64,000 nt of DNA, taken from positions 248,001-312,000 of the forward strand of contig JANBVO010000003.1 in assembly GCA_030052745.1 (NCBI GenBank), given 5' to 3'. Each line of letters opens with the position of its first letter. Within the stretch, counting starts at the first letter, position 1. Below the pieces are notes generated by a model. The model saw only the letters and a program-made list of their open reading frames with translations, did not search any database and was not told the DNA's origin. The translations under genes were made by a program, and so were the position numbers. This document shows positions 10,240 to 21,932 of the stretch, piece by piece. This stretch comes from Pleurostoma richardsiae. Its lineage: Eukaryota; Ascomycota; Sordariomycetes; Calosphaeriales; Pleurostomataceae.

Positions 10240-12867
10240 ATGCGGCCGCCCAGGATAGCAATCCTGGTGCTCTTCTTCGCCGCATCACTTTTCCTCTTCT
10301 GCCGCTCCATCAGCTCCATACGCAACTCCGGCCATGTCGTAACGCCGGCGACGCCGCAGAAGTCGTCCTTCCGCTCATTCTTCTCCTTCACGGCGCCCTT
10401 CACGCTCTTCCCGCCCAACGCTATCATCACCCTCACCGACGACAACAGCACGTTCCTTCCTGCGAGACCCGCCGCGTTCGGTCCCCCCCTCCCTGCAAAG
10501 GGTCTCAGTGGTCAGCTTTGGATCGGTTCGGGCTTCGCCGACGAGAACTTGCCAGATGGCGAAGGGGAAGGCGAGCTGGGTTGCAGTGACGTCCCTGGCT
10601 ACGACGACAACACCGCTGCTCTAGCTTTGAAAGGCGCAACAAAAGGGCTGAATACGAAGACGAAAGCCGCCATTGCCGCGGGCAAGGAGAAGAACACTAA
10701 GAGGGATCATCTCCTCGGGGGACCCGCGGTAGACCGGGCGGCGGCTGCTTCGGATTCCCAGCCAAAACAGAAGACAGGGCAGGTAGACGACGGGACCGAC
10801 GACTATCTACACCAGGACCTGGCCGCAAAGAAATCAGATCCCGACACTGAGACCTCTGGCACCAGCCACGCCGATATCCAGTCAATTCAAGAGGCAGCCG
10901 AAATAACGGGCAAAGTGGTGTTGCTGAGTCGGGGCGGATGTGGCTTCCTCGAGAAGGTGAAATGGGCGCAGCGACGGGGTGCTATCGCGCTCATCGTCGG
11001 TGACAACCAAAAGGGCGGTCCATTAATCCAAATGTTCGCCAGGGGCGACACCTCGAATGTCACCATCCCTGCCATCTTCACCTCGCGGACCACTGCCCAT
11101 CTCCTGTCTTCCCTCATGCAACCGGGGAGCTTCATAGAGGACACCCTTGACGAAAATGGCAACCCAGCCCTGAAGGTCCAGCAGTCCGACAAAGCGAGAA
11201 AGGGCAAGAAGGGGAGCCAGCAGGCGACAGCTACGGCCTCCATAGCCACGCCGAAAGCTACGTTAGTCTCTAAGGCGGGCAGGTCCCAGGTGACGAAGAA
11301 GAGCGCAACCGGTGCAAAGGACCTAGATTCTGCAGAAGGTCGACATGGGAGCTGGTTCTCAAGGTTGTTCACGTTTGGAAAGCACTCGGGTAGCAAATCC
11401 GATAGAAGCCGCCCTCCGAGCAGTGGCCGGCTTGATTGGGTCCTTGTCGACGACTGGAATGATGAAAAGGACAAGCAGATCAGAAATGGTCTTGAAAAGG
11501 CAACCACTTCCCAAAACCGAGAGGATAGGTCTTTGTCTGGCACCGATCAAGCCCTGGGAGATAATTTCCAGATAGGCGTGCAAGATTGGCGCGATCCGGA
11601 CCTCGTTGACCCTCCATCCAAGCAAGCAGATCGAGACGGGACAGGATCTACAGACACTGAAGGCGCATCCTCGGAGGGGAAGTCTGGTGGTGTTACAGAT
11701 GTATCTGCAAAGAAAGAGACGAATGGCCCGAAGGGAGGCAGCATAACACCCGGCAGCGGTGAGTATGTTGCGGAGTCACCCAAGGATACACAAAGTGGAC
11801 GATCGGGATCGAGCCAAGACAGGGAGAGCTCGACAGCCGCGGGCGGGCTTATCTCGAAGATCTTCGGGGATGACGATGAGGCAGACTTCACAGAGACCGC
11901 CCCACAACCAGATCCGACCAGCACTCCCTTGGTTCAGGAAGCAGGATGGCCCGACGGAATGCACGAGGGGCTATGGGTGACGATTACGCCGGCTGGAGGA
12001 GGTCCTTTCTGGGACACGATGCTGGTCCTGCTCATCAGCCCGGTTTTCACTTTGACTGTCGTGTACGCCTTACTTATACTGAGAGCAAGGATCCGCCGGA
12101 GACGATGGCGTGCCCCGAAGTCTGTGGTGGACCGGCTTCCGGTGCGAACCTACCACACGGTAGCTGCCACGCCCTCTCATTCTTCACGGGTTCCATCCCC
12201 CACAAGTTCATCGCCAACAACACCGCTGTTGCAAGGCTCTGCCAACTCACGACCGCGCTCCCGGACCACTACTGGTGTTCCGGACGCTGGCGATCTTCTC
12301 CGAGTCGACGCCGCGCTGCAGACGTCGAGATCACCCTCACGTGGGCCGTCTCGCGGACCGTCTCGGGCTGAGCACGAAAAGGGCACCGGCCATGCAAGTC
12401 AGTGGAAGAAGTACATGGGGCGACAAGTTGAGTGCGTCGTCTGCCTGGAAGAATACATCGACGGCGTTAGCCAGGTCATGAGTCTTCCATGTGGACACGA
12501 ATTCCATGCAGAGTGCATGTGAGTAACCTCCCTTCCATCTCAATTTACACCGCTCTAGGTGACTAACCCAAGCTACAGAACCCCATGGTTGACAACGCGA
12601 AGACGTACTTGCCCTATCTGTAAGGGTGATGTCGTACGGTCTCTGGCTCGAGGATCCCCTTCGAGTCCACGATACGAGCCGTATCACGACGATAGCGAGG
12701 ACGATGTCGAAGCTGAGAGCTCAAGCTCAAGCGGGATTGTTGGGTCACCACCAGATAGGGAACCCGACCTCGAGAATGGCGCCATGTCTCCGGAGCTTCG
12801 GCAGGCCACGCGGCGAGCCAACCGTGGGGAGAGCTGGCTGCGCGCTCTTCCTCATTACCGGTCATAG
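10240..12867 (+). CDS. PA-TM-RING family E3 ubiquitin ligase
   Basis: Membrane-anchored ubiquitin ligase of the protease-associated/transmembrane/RING type (RNF13-like), expected in the endomembrane or vacuolar system. Exons 10240-12518 and 12579-12867 give 855 aa. Residues 6-22 are an uncleaved or cleaved signal sequence (IAILVLFFAASLFLFC). A PA domain spans about 220-295 (GKVVLLSRGGCGFLEKVKWA ... GDTSNVTIPAIFTS). A long Lys/Ser/Gly-rich disordered linker (about 310-580) precedes one transmembrane helix at about 595-618 followed by RARIRRRRW. The RING-H2 domain lies at about 731-776: CVVCLEEY ... LPCGHEFHAECI ... CPICK. The intron splits the RING between the Cys and Ile codons, and the join restores ECITPWLTTRRRTCPIC. 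The tail is acidic and serine-rich. Confidence 0.9.
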
Positions 12868-13567
12868 CGGTCGAACACTCCATCTACCTGCTTCTTTGTA
12901 ACTGTTCGGGAGGGCACCTCATGAGCACACGGTGGTTTTCTGACACGATCCTCTTTCGGTGAACAGGGGAGCATTATGCGGCGTATGCGGCGCATGGCAC
13001 ACACTCGTTGATACCTTTTGCTTGTTTGACCTCAACATTCTTCACTAATTGCATGATGAGAAGCACGGAGCCAGGACGGCTCCCGGGATTCGGACTCGAT
13101 TTTATCTGTGTGGCATAGACCGTCCACCTCGCAGGGGCGAGGGCAAGAGAGGAGATTATACCCACAGCCTCCCAGTGAGGCGATTGTTGGTTTGGTATAC
13201 AATGAAAGTTGCTTTACGTCTAGAGGGTGTGATTTCTCTGCCTTTGCGTCGATAATACTGTGACAGACTCTTAATGCATGCCAGAGTGACACAACAGCGT
13301 AGCCCTTGACGGTTCGCTTTCCACTGGGCTGGCAGGGCGGGCATGCCGGTGGGCAAGGTGTGTGGCTGAGGAGAGGGTGCCCACGTGACGCGTCATGGTA
13401 AGGGGGTTGTGTGGGGCTAAGCGACCGTGGCTCAAACAGGGTGGCCTGTGGGGTGTGAATTGGCAACGTCGCGACTATTTCGACCACGCTGGACTGGACA
13501 ACTCCCCATCTCCAGCGCCTCTCGGTCCACGCATCGTGCCGTAACCTCGCCCTCGCCCTCGCCCATC
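12868..13567. other. Intergenic region upstream of SEC21
   Basis: About 700 bp holding the 3' end of the RING gene and the promoter and leader of SEC21. I see no repeat or extra gene. Confidence 0.4.
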
Positions 13568-16556
13568 ATGAGCTACGGCAAGAAAGACGAGGACGCCGAC
13601 ACCGGCATGGTGAAGGTTGACCGCACACAGGTCTTCCAAGAAGGTGACCGCCCTTCCTTGAAGGATCCCCAAAATCCCCTTGCACTGGTGCTGATGCCCG
13701 CCGGACAGCGCGACTGTTCAACAGCTCCCCGATCCAGCCGCGAAGATGTCGAATTCTCCTCACAAAGATTGCCCTTCTCCTCTACACGGGGGAGAAGTTC
13801 CCTACGAACGAGGCCACCACCCTCTTCTTCGGCATCTCGAAGCTCTTCCAGAACAAGGACCCCAGCCTGCGACAGATGGTCCACCTCGTCATCAAGGAGC
13901 TTGCACACTCGGCCGAGGATATTATCATGGTGACGAGTACCATCATGAAAGATACTGGTGGCAGCACGGACATTATCTACAGACCCAATGCCATCCGCGC
14001 ATTGTGCCGGATTATTGACGTAGGGCCACCCTAATCTCACAACGGCTCCCCTCGCATGCTAATCCCAAGCTAGGCGTCGACTGTACAATCCATCGAGCGT
14101 GTCATGAAGACGGCTATTGTCGACAAGAATCCCTCAGTCTCGTCTGCGGCTCTTATATCCTCCTACCACCTGCTCCCTATCGCCAAGGATGTTGTTCGCC
14201 GGTGGCAGAGCGAGACGCAGGAAGCAGCCGCCAGCACCAAATCGTCGGGTGGATTTTCGCTCGGGTTCTCGTCCTCTTCGGGTCAGATTCCTGTTAATAA
14301 CTCGACTATGACGCAGTACCATGCTATCGGGCTCTTGTACCAAATGAGGATGCACGACAGAATGGCTCTTGTCAAGATGGTGCAGCAGTTTGGCGCGCCT
14401 GGTGCCGTGAAGAGCCCCGCCGCAATCGTTTTGCTGGTGCGACTGGCCGCGCAGCTGGCTGAGGAGGATCCATCATTGAGAAAGCCCATGATGCAGCTTC
14501 TTGACGGCTGGCTCCGCCACAAGAGTGAGATGGTGAACTTCGAGGCTGCGAAGGCCATCTGCGACATGCGGGATGTGACCGATGCGGAAGTGTCTCAGGC
14601 GGTGCACGTCTTGCAGCTGTTCCTTACTTCTCCACGGGCTGTCACCAAGTTCGCTGCGCTCCGCATCCTTCACAACTTCGCGTCCTTCAAGCCGCAAGCC
14701 GTCAATGTCTGCAATCCGGACATTGAGCTCCTCATCTCCAACAGCAACCGTTCCATTGCCACTTTCGCCATCACTACTCTTCTCAAGACCGGCAACGAGG
14801 CCAGCGTTGACCGTTTGATGAAGCAGATCTCCGGATTCATGTCCGAGATCACTGACGAGTTCAAGATCACGATCGTTGAGGCTATTCGTACATTGTGCCT
14901 CAAGTTCCCCAGCAAACAGGCTGGCATGCTTCAGTTCCTCAGCAGCATTCTCCGCGACGAGGGTGGATACGAGTTCAAGCGTGCAGTAGTAGAGAGCATG
15001 TTCGACCTCATCAAGTTTGTCCCCGAGTCGAAGGAAGATGCTCTGGCGCACCTGTGCGAGTTCATCGAGGACTGCGAGTTTACGAAACTCGCTGTGCGGA
15101 TATTGCACCTCCTGGGTCTTGAGGGTCCGAAGACGTCCCAGCCGACCAAGTACATCCGGTATATCTACAACCGCGTGGTCTTGGAGAATGCTATTGTGCG
15201 CGCCGCCGCCGTGACAGCTCTTGCCAAGTTCGGCGTTGGCCAGAAGGACCCAGAGGTCAAGCGCAGCGTCGAGGTCCTGCTGACTCGTTGCCTCGATGAT
15301 GTTGATGATGAGGTGCGCGATCGGGCAGCTCTGAACCTCCGCCTTATGGCCGAGCCAGACGACATGGCTGAGAGATTTGTTAAGAACGGTATGTCTTTAG
15401 CGATCGCTCAACCGCATGCTGCTCACTTCAATGCTAACCTAAGCTCAGAGAACATGTTTGCCCTGCCATACTTCGAGCACGAGCTTGTCATGTATGTTAC
15501 TTCGGACGATAAGTCAGCGTTCGGGAAGCCATTCGACATCTCGAAGGTGCCCGTCGTCACGCGGGAGCAGGCCGATGCCGAAGATCGCACCAAGAAGCTC
15601 ACCGCCTCGACACCCTCACTCAAGCCTCCTAAGGTTGGGCCGACGAAGGCAGCTCCGACGGGTGCGGAGGCAGCAGCGTCAGCTACTGCGGCGGCCCAGA
15701 AGTATGCTCAGGAACTATTGCAGATCCCCGAGATGAAGGAGTTTGGCAGCGTCCTCAAGTCTTCGCCTACTGTTGAGCTGACGGAGGCGGAGACGGAGTA
15801 CGTCGTCAAGGTCATCAAGCACATCTTCAAGGAGCACATCGTCTTGCAATACGAGATCACCAACACGCTGGACTCCACGGTCCTTGAGAACGTATCTGTG
15901 GTCGCGACACCGTCAGAGGAGGAAGAGCTCGAGGAGCTCTTCATCATCGAAGCAGAGAAGCTTGTCCAGAACGAGCCCGGCAAGGTCTACGTCGCTTTCC
16001 GAAAGGTCAACGGCGAGGGCTCGCTCCCCATAAGCACCTTCTCCAACACGCTCAAGTTCACCAGCAAGGAGATTGATCCTACGACCAACGAGCCGGAGGA
16101 GACCGGCTATGATGACGAGTATGAGGTTGCCGAGTTTGATCTAGCGGGAAGCGACTACGTGATCCCAACGTTTGCCGGCAACTTCAACCACATATGGGAG
16201 CAGGTCGGAGCGGCCGGGGAAGAGGCCGAGGAGACGCTGCAGCTGAGCGGCATCAAGAGCATAGCGGGTAAGTGTCGACGTGTGTCCCTGAATTACGGTG
16301 TATTCGTGCTAACGGAATGCCAGACGCAACGGAGCAACTGGCCAAGACGCTGTCCCTCCAGCCGCTGGAGGGCACAGACGTCCCCGTAAACCAGACGACG
16401 CATACGCTGAAGCTGCTGGGCAAGACCGTAAACGGCGGGAAGGTCGTGGGCAACGTCAGGATGGCGTACTCGGCCAAGTCTGGTGTGACGACCAAGATTA
16501 CGATCCGGGCGGAGGAGGAGGGCGTCGCGCCTCTCGTTGTTGCTTCGGTCGCGTGA
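13568..16556 (+). CDS. SEC21: SEC21, coatomer (COPI) gamma subunit
   Basis: Gamma-COP of the COPI coat, essential for retrograde Golgi-ER vesicle transport. Exons 13568-13643, 13709-14019, 14074-15388, 15449-16267 and 16324-16556 give 917 aa, the usual length for fungal Sec21. The N-terminal adaptin trunk of HEAT-like repeats starts MSYGKKDEDADTG and includes ARLFNSSPIQPRRCRILLTK and YTGEKFPTNEATTLFFGIS. A Ala/Pro/Thr-rich hinge follows near residue 550. The C-terminal appendage (ear) platform domain reads EITNTLDSTVLENVSVVATP and ends in the coatomer gamma C-terminal lobe (LKLLGKTVNGGKVVGNVRMA). All five joins preserve conserved sequence. Confidence 0.95.
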
Positions 16557-17505
16557 TGAACCTTATGCATGCGGGCGTTTTTAGATTTTCTAAAACACGG
16601 GAAAAGGGGAAGCAAGTTCGGGGAAAGGCAGGTTCGATAGTTGGAAGTATCCTAGCCGGCCTCATTTCTGATCGAGCCATGGTGGTCCCGGCGTGCTTGC
16701 CTACCTACCTATCTAGGTTATGATTGTGAAGGTAAAGGATAGTAGGGACGATTTCAAGGCAGAAAGTATCGCAAAGCGGGCATTAGGCACAGCCAGGGTG
16801 TAGCTAGTAATCAATCGCGTCCTCCATCATCCTCCATCCATACTTCACTCTGCAGCTGCTGAAACTCTGATCACCGTCATGTGGCTGATCCGGAGCATTT
16901 CTCCAGTGCTACATAGTACTGCGGCGATGACGGCTTGCCAAGACCCGCATCTGTGGCTTGTACAGTACCATGGTACCGTGGTACTGCCAGCCAGGGCCCA
17001 CGGTGACCTTATGACGTTTTCTACGGTCACATTAGAATTTTTGGTGCGAAAGGGTGCGCCAAGCGACACATTTCGCGACGCGCGCCGACGTGGACACTGG
17101 GACTGCCCACCCTTTCCGTAACCGGATCCCAAATCGTCCTTTTTTCCTGTTTGATTGTTCGATCGCAAGCCGAGATAGAAGTGCCTTTTGGAGGCGGTGT
17201 GTATGTGCTGTAGTATGTAAGTAGGTCTTTTCACGAAGAGACTCCTCTGCGGATACCTATCTAATCTATTCGCTAGACGCTGCATTCACATTTCTGGTGC
17301 TCGACCTCCCTTCGTGTTCGTGTCGGAGCCTTTGTCCTCCTCCGACTCTTCCTGAGCCTCCACTCGAGTGTCCGTCCCGTCCTGTTTCAATAACCGAACC
17401 GCACCGAACCGAACCCGCACCGTCCGGGCCACACAATCAACAAGCCAGAGAAACAACTTTCTCAGACGGAACAAGTACTCGCAGACATCGACAAGAGCCG
17501 TCAGG
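16557..17505. other. SEC21 3' region and CPT1 promoter
   Basis: Roughly 950 bp. It contains a TACCTACCTATC cluster at about 16701-16713, a 24-bp near-palindrome at 16963-16986, and a CT-rich leader just before the phosphotransferase start codon. No gene was recognised. Confidence 0.4.
16963..16986. repeat. 24-bp near-palindrome with a GGTACC core
   Basis: The two arms starting CAGTACC and ending GGTACTG pair with a single mismatched position pair around a central GGTACC. Its composition resembles the palindrome at 9329-9346. Confidence 0.65.
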
Positions 17506-18964
17506 ATGTATCTCCGGGCGTCGCAGCTCCCGGGGCTCAAGGAGTACAAGTACTCTGCCGTTGACCGGTCCCTGACGTCGAAATACATCCTCAAGCCCTT
17601 CTACACCAATGTAGTCATCAAGATGTTCCCGAAGTCCATGGCGCCTAACGCCATCACCCTGACCGGCTTCAGCTTCGTCGTCATCAACTTCCTCACTCTG
17701 CTCTGGTACACCCCCACCCTCGACCAGGACTGTCCGCCATGGGTCTACTACACATGGGCCCTGGGCCTGTTCCTGTACCAGACGTTTGATGCGGTGGATG
17801 GTACTCAGGCGTATGTTGCTCTACTGCCTCCCCATTGCCTTCCTAGCCTGGCGTGTTCTTGTTTGGGGCAGTTTGAACTGACCGTGATGGTTGCTCGTGT
17901 ACAGACGACGGACCCACCAGAGCGGCCCCCTTGGAGAGCTCTTCGACCACGGTGTCGACGCGCTGAATACCTCGCTTGAGGTGTTAATCTTTGCCGCATC
18001 GCAGAACATGGGTCAAGGATGGAAGACGGTTGCTACTCTGTTCGCATGTGCGTAACGCTCTCCTAACCCCACCCCCTTTTATTCTAGCCAGCAAGCAAGT
18101 CTGACAAGCATCTCGAATCCAGCGCTACTCACCTTCTACGTCCAGACCTGGGACGAGTACCACACCAAGACTCTCACGCTCGGCATTGTCAACGGACCAG
18201 TCGAAGGCATTCTGCTCCTCGTCGGCGTCTACGCCGCCACTGGCTACCTCGGCGGCGCCCACATCTGGCAGCAGTCGCTGCTGGGTACCCTCCACGTCCC
18301 GCAGGGCCCCTTACCGGACCTGCTCTACAACCTGTCCTTCACGGAGTGGTACATGGTGCAGGGCACGCTGGTCCTGGTCTTCAACACCGTCGAGTCGGCG
18401 CGCAACGTGATCCGCGCACGCCGCGCCCGCGGCGACCGCTCCCGCTACGCCCTGGTCGGCCTCGCGCCCTTCTTTATCACCTGGGCGCTCATCGTCGCCT
18501 ACCTGGCGCTGCAGCCCAACATTCTGAACTGCCATCTGATCCCCTTCGTGCTCTTCTGCGGCCTCGTCAACGCCTACTCGGTCGGGCAGATGATCACGGC
18601 GCACCTGGTCAAGCTCGACTTCCCCTACTACAACGTGCTCATCCTGCCGCTCGCCGCGGGCGTCGCCGACAGCCTGGGTCCCTTCCTGCAGGCGGACCTG
18701 TTCGGGCGCTCGTGGGCGGGCTGGCCGAGCGCCCTGGGCAGCGGCGTGTACCAGGTCGCATACGTGTTCCTGATGCTGGGGCTGGCGATCGGGGTGTACG
18801 GCTCGTTCGTCGTGGACGTCATCGTTACGATCTGTGACTACCTCGACATCTGGTGCCTGACCATCAAGCACCCCTGGGTGGAGCCCGCGGCCGAGAAGGT
18901 CGACGTCAAGGGCGGGTACCCCAACGGGGGCGAGGTCGCTGCTAATGGGAAGAAGACGCAGTGA
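17506..18964 (+). CDS. CPT1: CDP-choline/ethanolamine phosphotransferase
   Basis: Integral ER/Golgi membrane enzyme that transfers phosphocholine or phosphoethanolamine from the CDP-activated head group to diacylglycerol (Kennedy pathway). Exons 17506-17810, 17905-18047 and 18123-18964 give 429 aa, close to yeast Cpt1/Ept1. The CDP-alcohol phosphotransferase motif DG(x2)AR(x8)G(x3)D(x3)D is visible as DGTQARRTHQSGPLGELFDH continuing to GVD. The first intron falls inside this motif (after the DGTQ codons), and splicing restores it exactly. About eight to ten hydrophobic helices follow. The family signature at the N-terminus (LKEYKYSAVDRSLTSKY) is present. Sequence alone does not decide between choline and ethanolamine specificity, and many filamentous fungi carry a single bifunctional gene. 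Confidence 0.92.
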
Positions 18965-20397
18965 GGTGCGGGCGATTGACTCGTGGTTGCTCGATCAGGG
19001 CGCTGGGAGGCGGCGTCGCGACGTTCTAAATGAATGGGAGGACTAGAATATACGGGCGCATTCCGAACGCGCGGTCGTTGAGGAAGCGGAATGGGCATAC
19101 GACACTCAGGCAAGCGGGTAGTTCGATAGAGGATCAGCGACGGCATGGATGGGCGAGCGGGAACATTCTTGGATAGAAGACTTCTGCTTCTCCTCTATAG
19201 TGTCAGGCTGAGACGAGGGGGAACTTGTGCTGGGGATCATCGGGTTCGGTGGGGATTCCTTTCTGTCGTTTCTACGGGATACCACTCTATTAATTCATGA
19301 GAAATATTCGAGATAGAACGAATGCGCCAGCAGATCTCAAGCACGTTTGCCGGCACGTAGTTGAAGAAGCTGTCGCTGTCTCTCAGGTCCTCGTGTATCG
19401 TGGACATGCTTGACTACTTTGCGCGGCGTCTAGCAGAGGTTTGAGAGTGCGTCGCGCTTCTCCGTCTCTCGAGACAGGCAAGCAGAGAGCGCAGACTGAT
19501 CTTACGAGGCAGGAGGATGAGGCTCCTTTATGTCACCAGCTACCCTAGATCGATAGAACTCAATTGCTACAGGTGCCCCAGATGCAGAGAGACCATGGAA
19601 GACACATAAAGTAGAAGTGCGCTTGGTGTCTACTACACCTTCCAACGGGATCCCGGTGAAATACGAGGCTCTAGCCTCCACGGGCCAACCTGGAGCTTCA
19701 AGAGTCACCAAGGAGCTGTCGTGAGCAGTTACTTCTAAATCGTCGCTCCTGCCACTCAGAGAAGTATCGTAGCTTCGGGACTGGAGAGAGAAGTTTCGTG
19801 GCACCCCCGGGGTTAGGGTCGACAACTGGGATCTTTTCCGACGAGACAGCAGATCAACATCGTCGGTTAAGCGATACTTTCCATCTCATCGTTCGCCGGC
19901 CCTCTGTCTAAACGAGTAGTGCAGCGCACGATCGCCGGTTACAACTCGCCCTCTTCATTCAATTCCAATCAGCGCTCAGACAAAGGACCCTGTGACCTCC
20001 TTAGTCACCTTCGCCGTTTCCGCGGTGCCGCAAGCGCGGCCATCGCACCTTTCTAGAACGAGGAGCAAAACGGCGCCACGCGGAGAGCATCAAGGCATCA
20101 TCACGGTCGGCATCGGCATGCACTCAAGATCTAAGGGGGCACAGACAATTCCTAGGAATCCCATGGTATTCAGCTAAGTTAACGCAATCTCTACTTGACA
20201 TCATACCCGAAGTCCCCGTCTTTTCTGATTTTTCCCTTTTTTTCTGATTTTCATTCATCCTTTTCTCTGCAGCATCTCCATTTTTTGAGTAAAAATGCAC
20301 CAAGCAGACAACAAGTCGAATGAGTCCAGATAGGAGATAAAGTCAGATAGGAAATAGAACACGGAAAAGAAAGAAACACACAACCACACTCGCCATC
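18965..20397. other. CPT1-bZIP convergent intergenic region
   Basis: About 1.4 kb holding two 3' ends. A 107-codon ORF on the minus strand (19502-19825) starts with ATG and encodes an unrecognised protein. It has no supporting exon or motif and may be chance. T-rich tracts lie at about 20220-20290. Confidence 0.35.
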
Positions 20398-21932
20398 TCA
20401 CAGGAGCTCGTCGCTCCCACTGGCGACACTCTGCTCGATCGCGTCCAGGATGGCGCTCTCCTCGAACACGGGCCCCTGCCCGTCGCATTGGGCCTGATGC
20501 CTGAGGCGGTTGGTGACCTCCTCGACATCCACCAGGCCCAGGATGAAAAGTTCGTGGTTAATAATAAGCTCCCAGGTCGCCGGCGCGGAGTACAGGCGCT
20601 GGCCCCTCTCCGAAGTCACGATGCGGTGGGACGGCGGCTGGTCCGGGTGATTGCTCAGCACGCTGGCGAAAAAGTCCCTCGGGGTATACTCCAAAGAGGC
20701 CGTCGCCGTGGACGTCGCACCCGCATCCAAAGTGCCAGACGCAGTTGTTGAAGACGTAGCGCGAAGTATCTCGTTCTCCGTGCTCATCTCCTGCAGGCTC
20801 AGCCGCAGGCGCTCGTTCTCCGACGCGGCGTGCTTTTGCGCCGCCTCCAGGGAGGCCAGCTTCGCCTCCAGGTCCCTCACATGCCGGTCTCTTCTCTCCC
20901 TGAAGGCCCGCTGGCTGCGACGAGTGTTAGTTTTGGGCCTTGTCCCCTCATCACCGAGCAAGAGCAAAATGATAAAACATACGCAGAACGATTCTGGGCT
21001 CTTCGCTTGGACGAGGGGTCACGTACGTGGTTGTCCTCTGCCGAGCCCGACCTCTGGCGGCCGTTCTGGTCGCCCGCGTCGCCGGCCTGGCCCGCCTCGG
21101 CCGCCACGTCCGGAAAATTCGGATACATCCACGCTTGCGGCGCGGCGCGAAATGGCGCAGGGGCCTGATTCTGCGGTGCCGGAGGGGGCAGCTGAAGATG
21201 ATCCGCGTTGAGCAGCGGCTCATAGGGCAGGCCGGGAAACTGCGCGTCGAACCCTCCCTCCGGCGACAGGCCGATTCTCTGCTGATGCAGGTCCAGTCCC
21301 TGCTGTTGCAAGTCTAGAACCTGCTGCTGCAAGTTCAAGCCCTCCTGCTGCAACTCCAAGTCTTGCTGGTGCAGGTTCAAATCCCGCCGCTGCAAGTCGA
21401 ATCCCTGGTGGGGGAGTTGTTCTTGCGGGGCGAGTTGCCCCAGCTGGGGAGATTGCCCCTGCTGGGGAACTTCTCCCTGCTCCGCGAGCAGCTGGTTGAC
21501 AGGCTGCTGCTCCATGGCCCACTGCTCAATGGGCTCCTCCTGGATGGCCTCCGGCTGGGCGGCCTCCTCCGGGAACTTGTCATTGACGAACTCCGAAGGG
21601 TCGAAGTCGTCCAGAACGGCCTGAAATTGATTGTGTCAGCCCCATTTTTCAGCCGCATGGGGGAGGGAGCAGGGGGCAAGGGGGCAGGCGGCAGGCGGCG
21701 CTAGCGATATCCGCTGCAGATGAGATCGGTAAGGCGAGAACGGGGCGTGACAGCGCCCCGATATCTGTCTTGGCCACACACGCAAGGTCGATTACATATT
21801 ACAAAGACTTACAGAAGGGGACCCGATCTTAACACCGGGGGAGACCGTGTTGTTTGGCTGGTCAGCCGGGGAAGTGCCCTCAATGGAAGGCATGACAGAA
21901 GACGACGACGACAACGAGAGACGCGAGGACAT
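20398..21932 (-). CDS. AP-1/YAP-like bZIP transcription factor
   Basis: Nuclear DNA-binding protein of the fungal AP-1 (Yap/Pap1) class, a group often tied to oxidative or nutrient stress; its target genes cannot be told from the sequence. Exons 21813-21932, 20983-21620 and 20398-20914 give 424 aa. The bZIP lies at about residues 245-305. The basic region KRRAQNRSAQRAFRERRDRH carries the NRxAQxxFR signature, and a leucine-zipper coiled coil follows (LEAKLASLEAAQKHAASENERL). The second intron splits the alanine codon within the basic region, a common position in this family. The central domain is glutamine-rich and includes six tandem heptads of the LDLQQQG type (21278-21404). The C-terminus has a conserved block (TWELIINHELFILGLVD). 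The typical Yap1 cysteine-rich C-terminal redox domain is not evident. Confidence 0.85.
21278..21404 (-). repeat. In-frame 21-nt tandem repeat (glutamine heptads) in the bZIP gene
   Basis: Six consecutive 7-residue units of the form L-x-L-(Q/H)-Q-(Q/E)-x are encoded by diverged 21-nt repeats. The unit length keeps the frame, so unit number can vary without breaking the protein. The heptad spacing of leucines could form an extra coiled coil. Confidence 0.8.
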
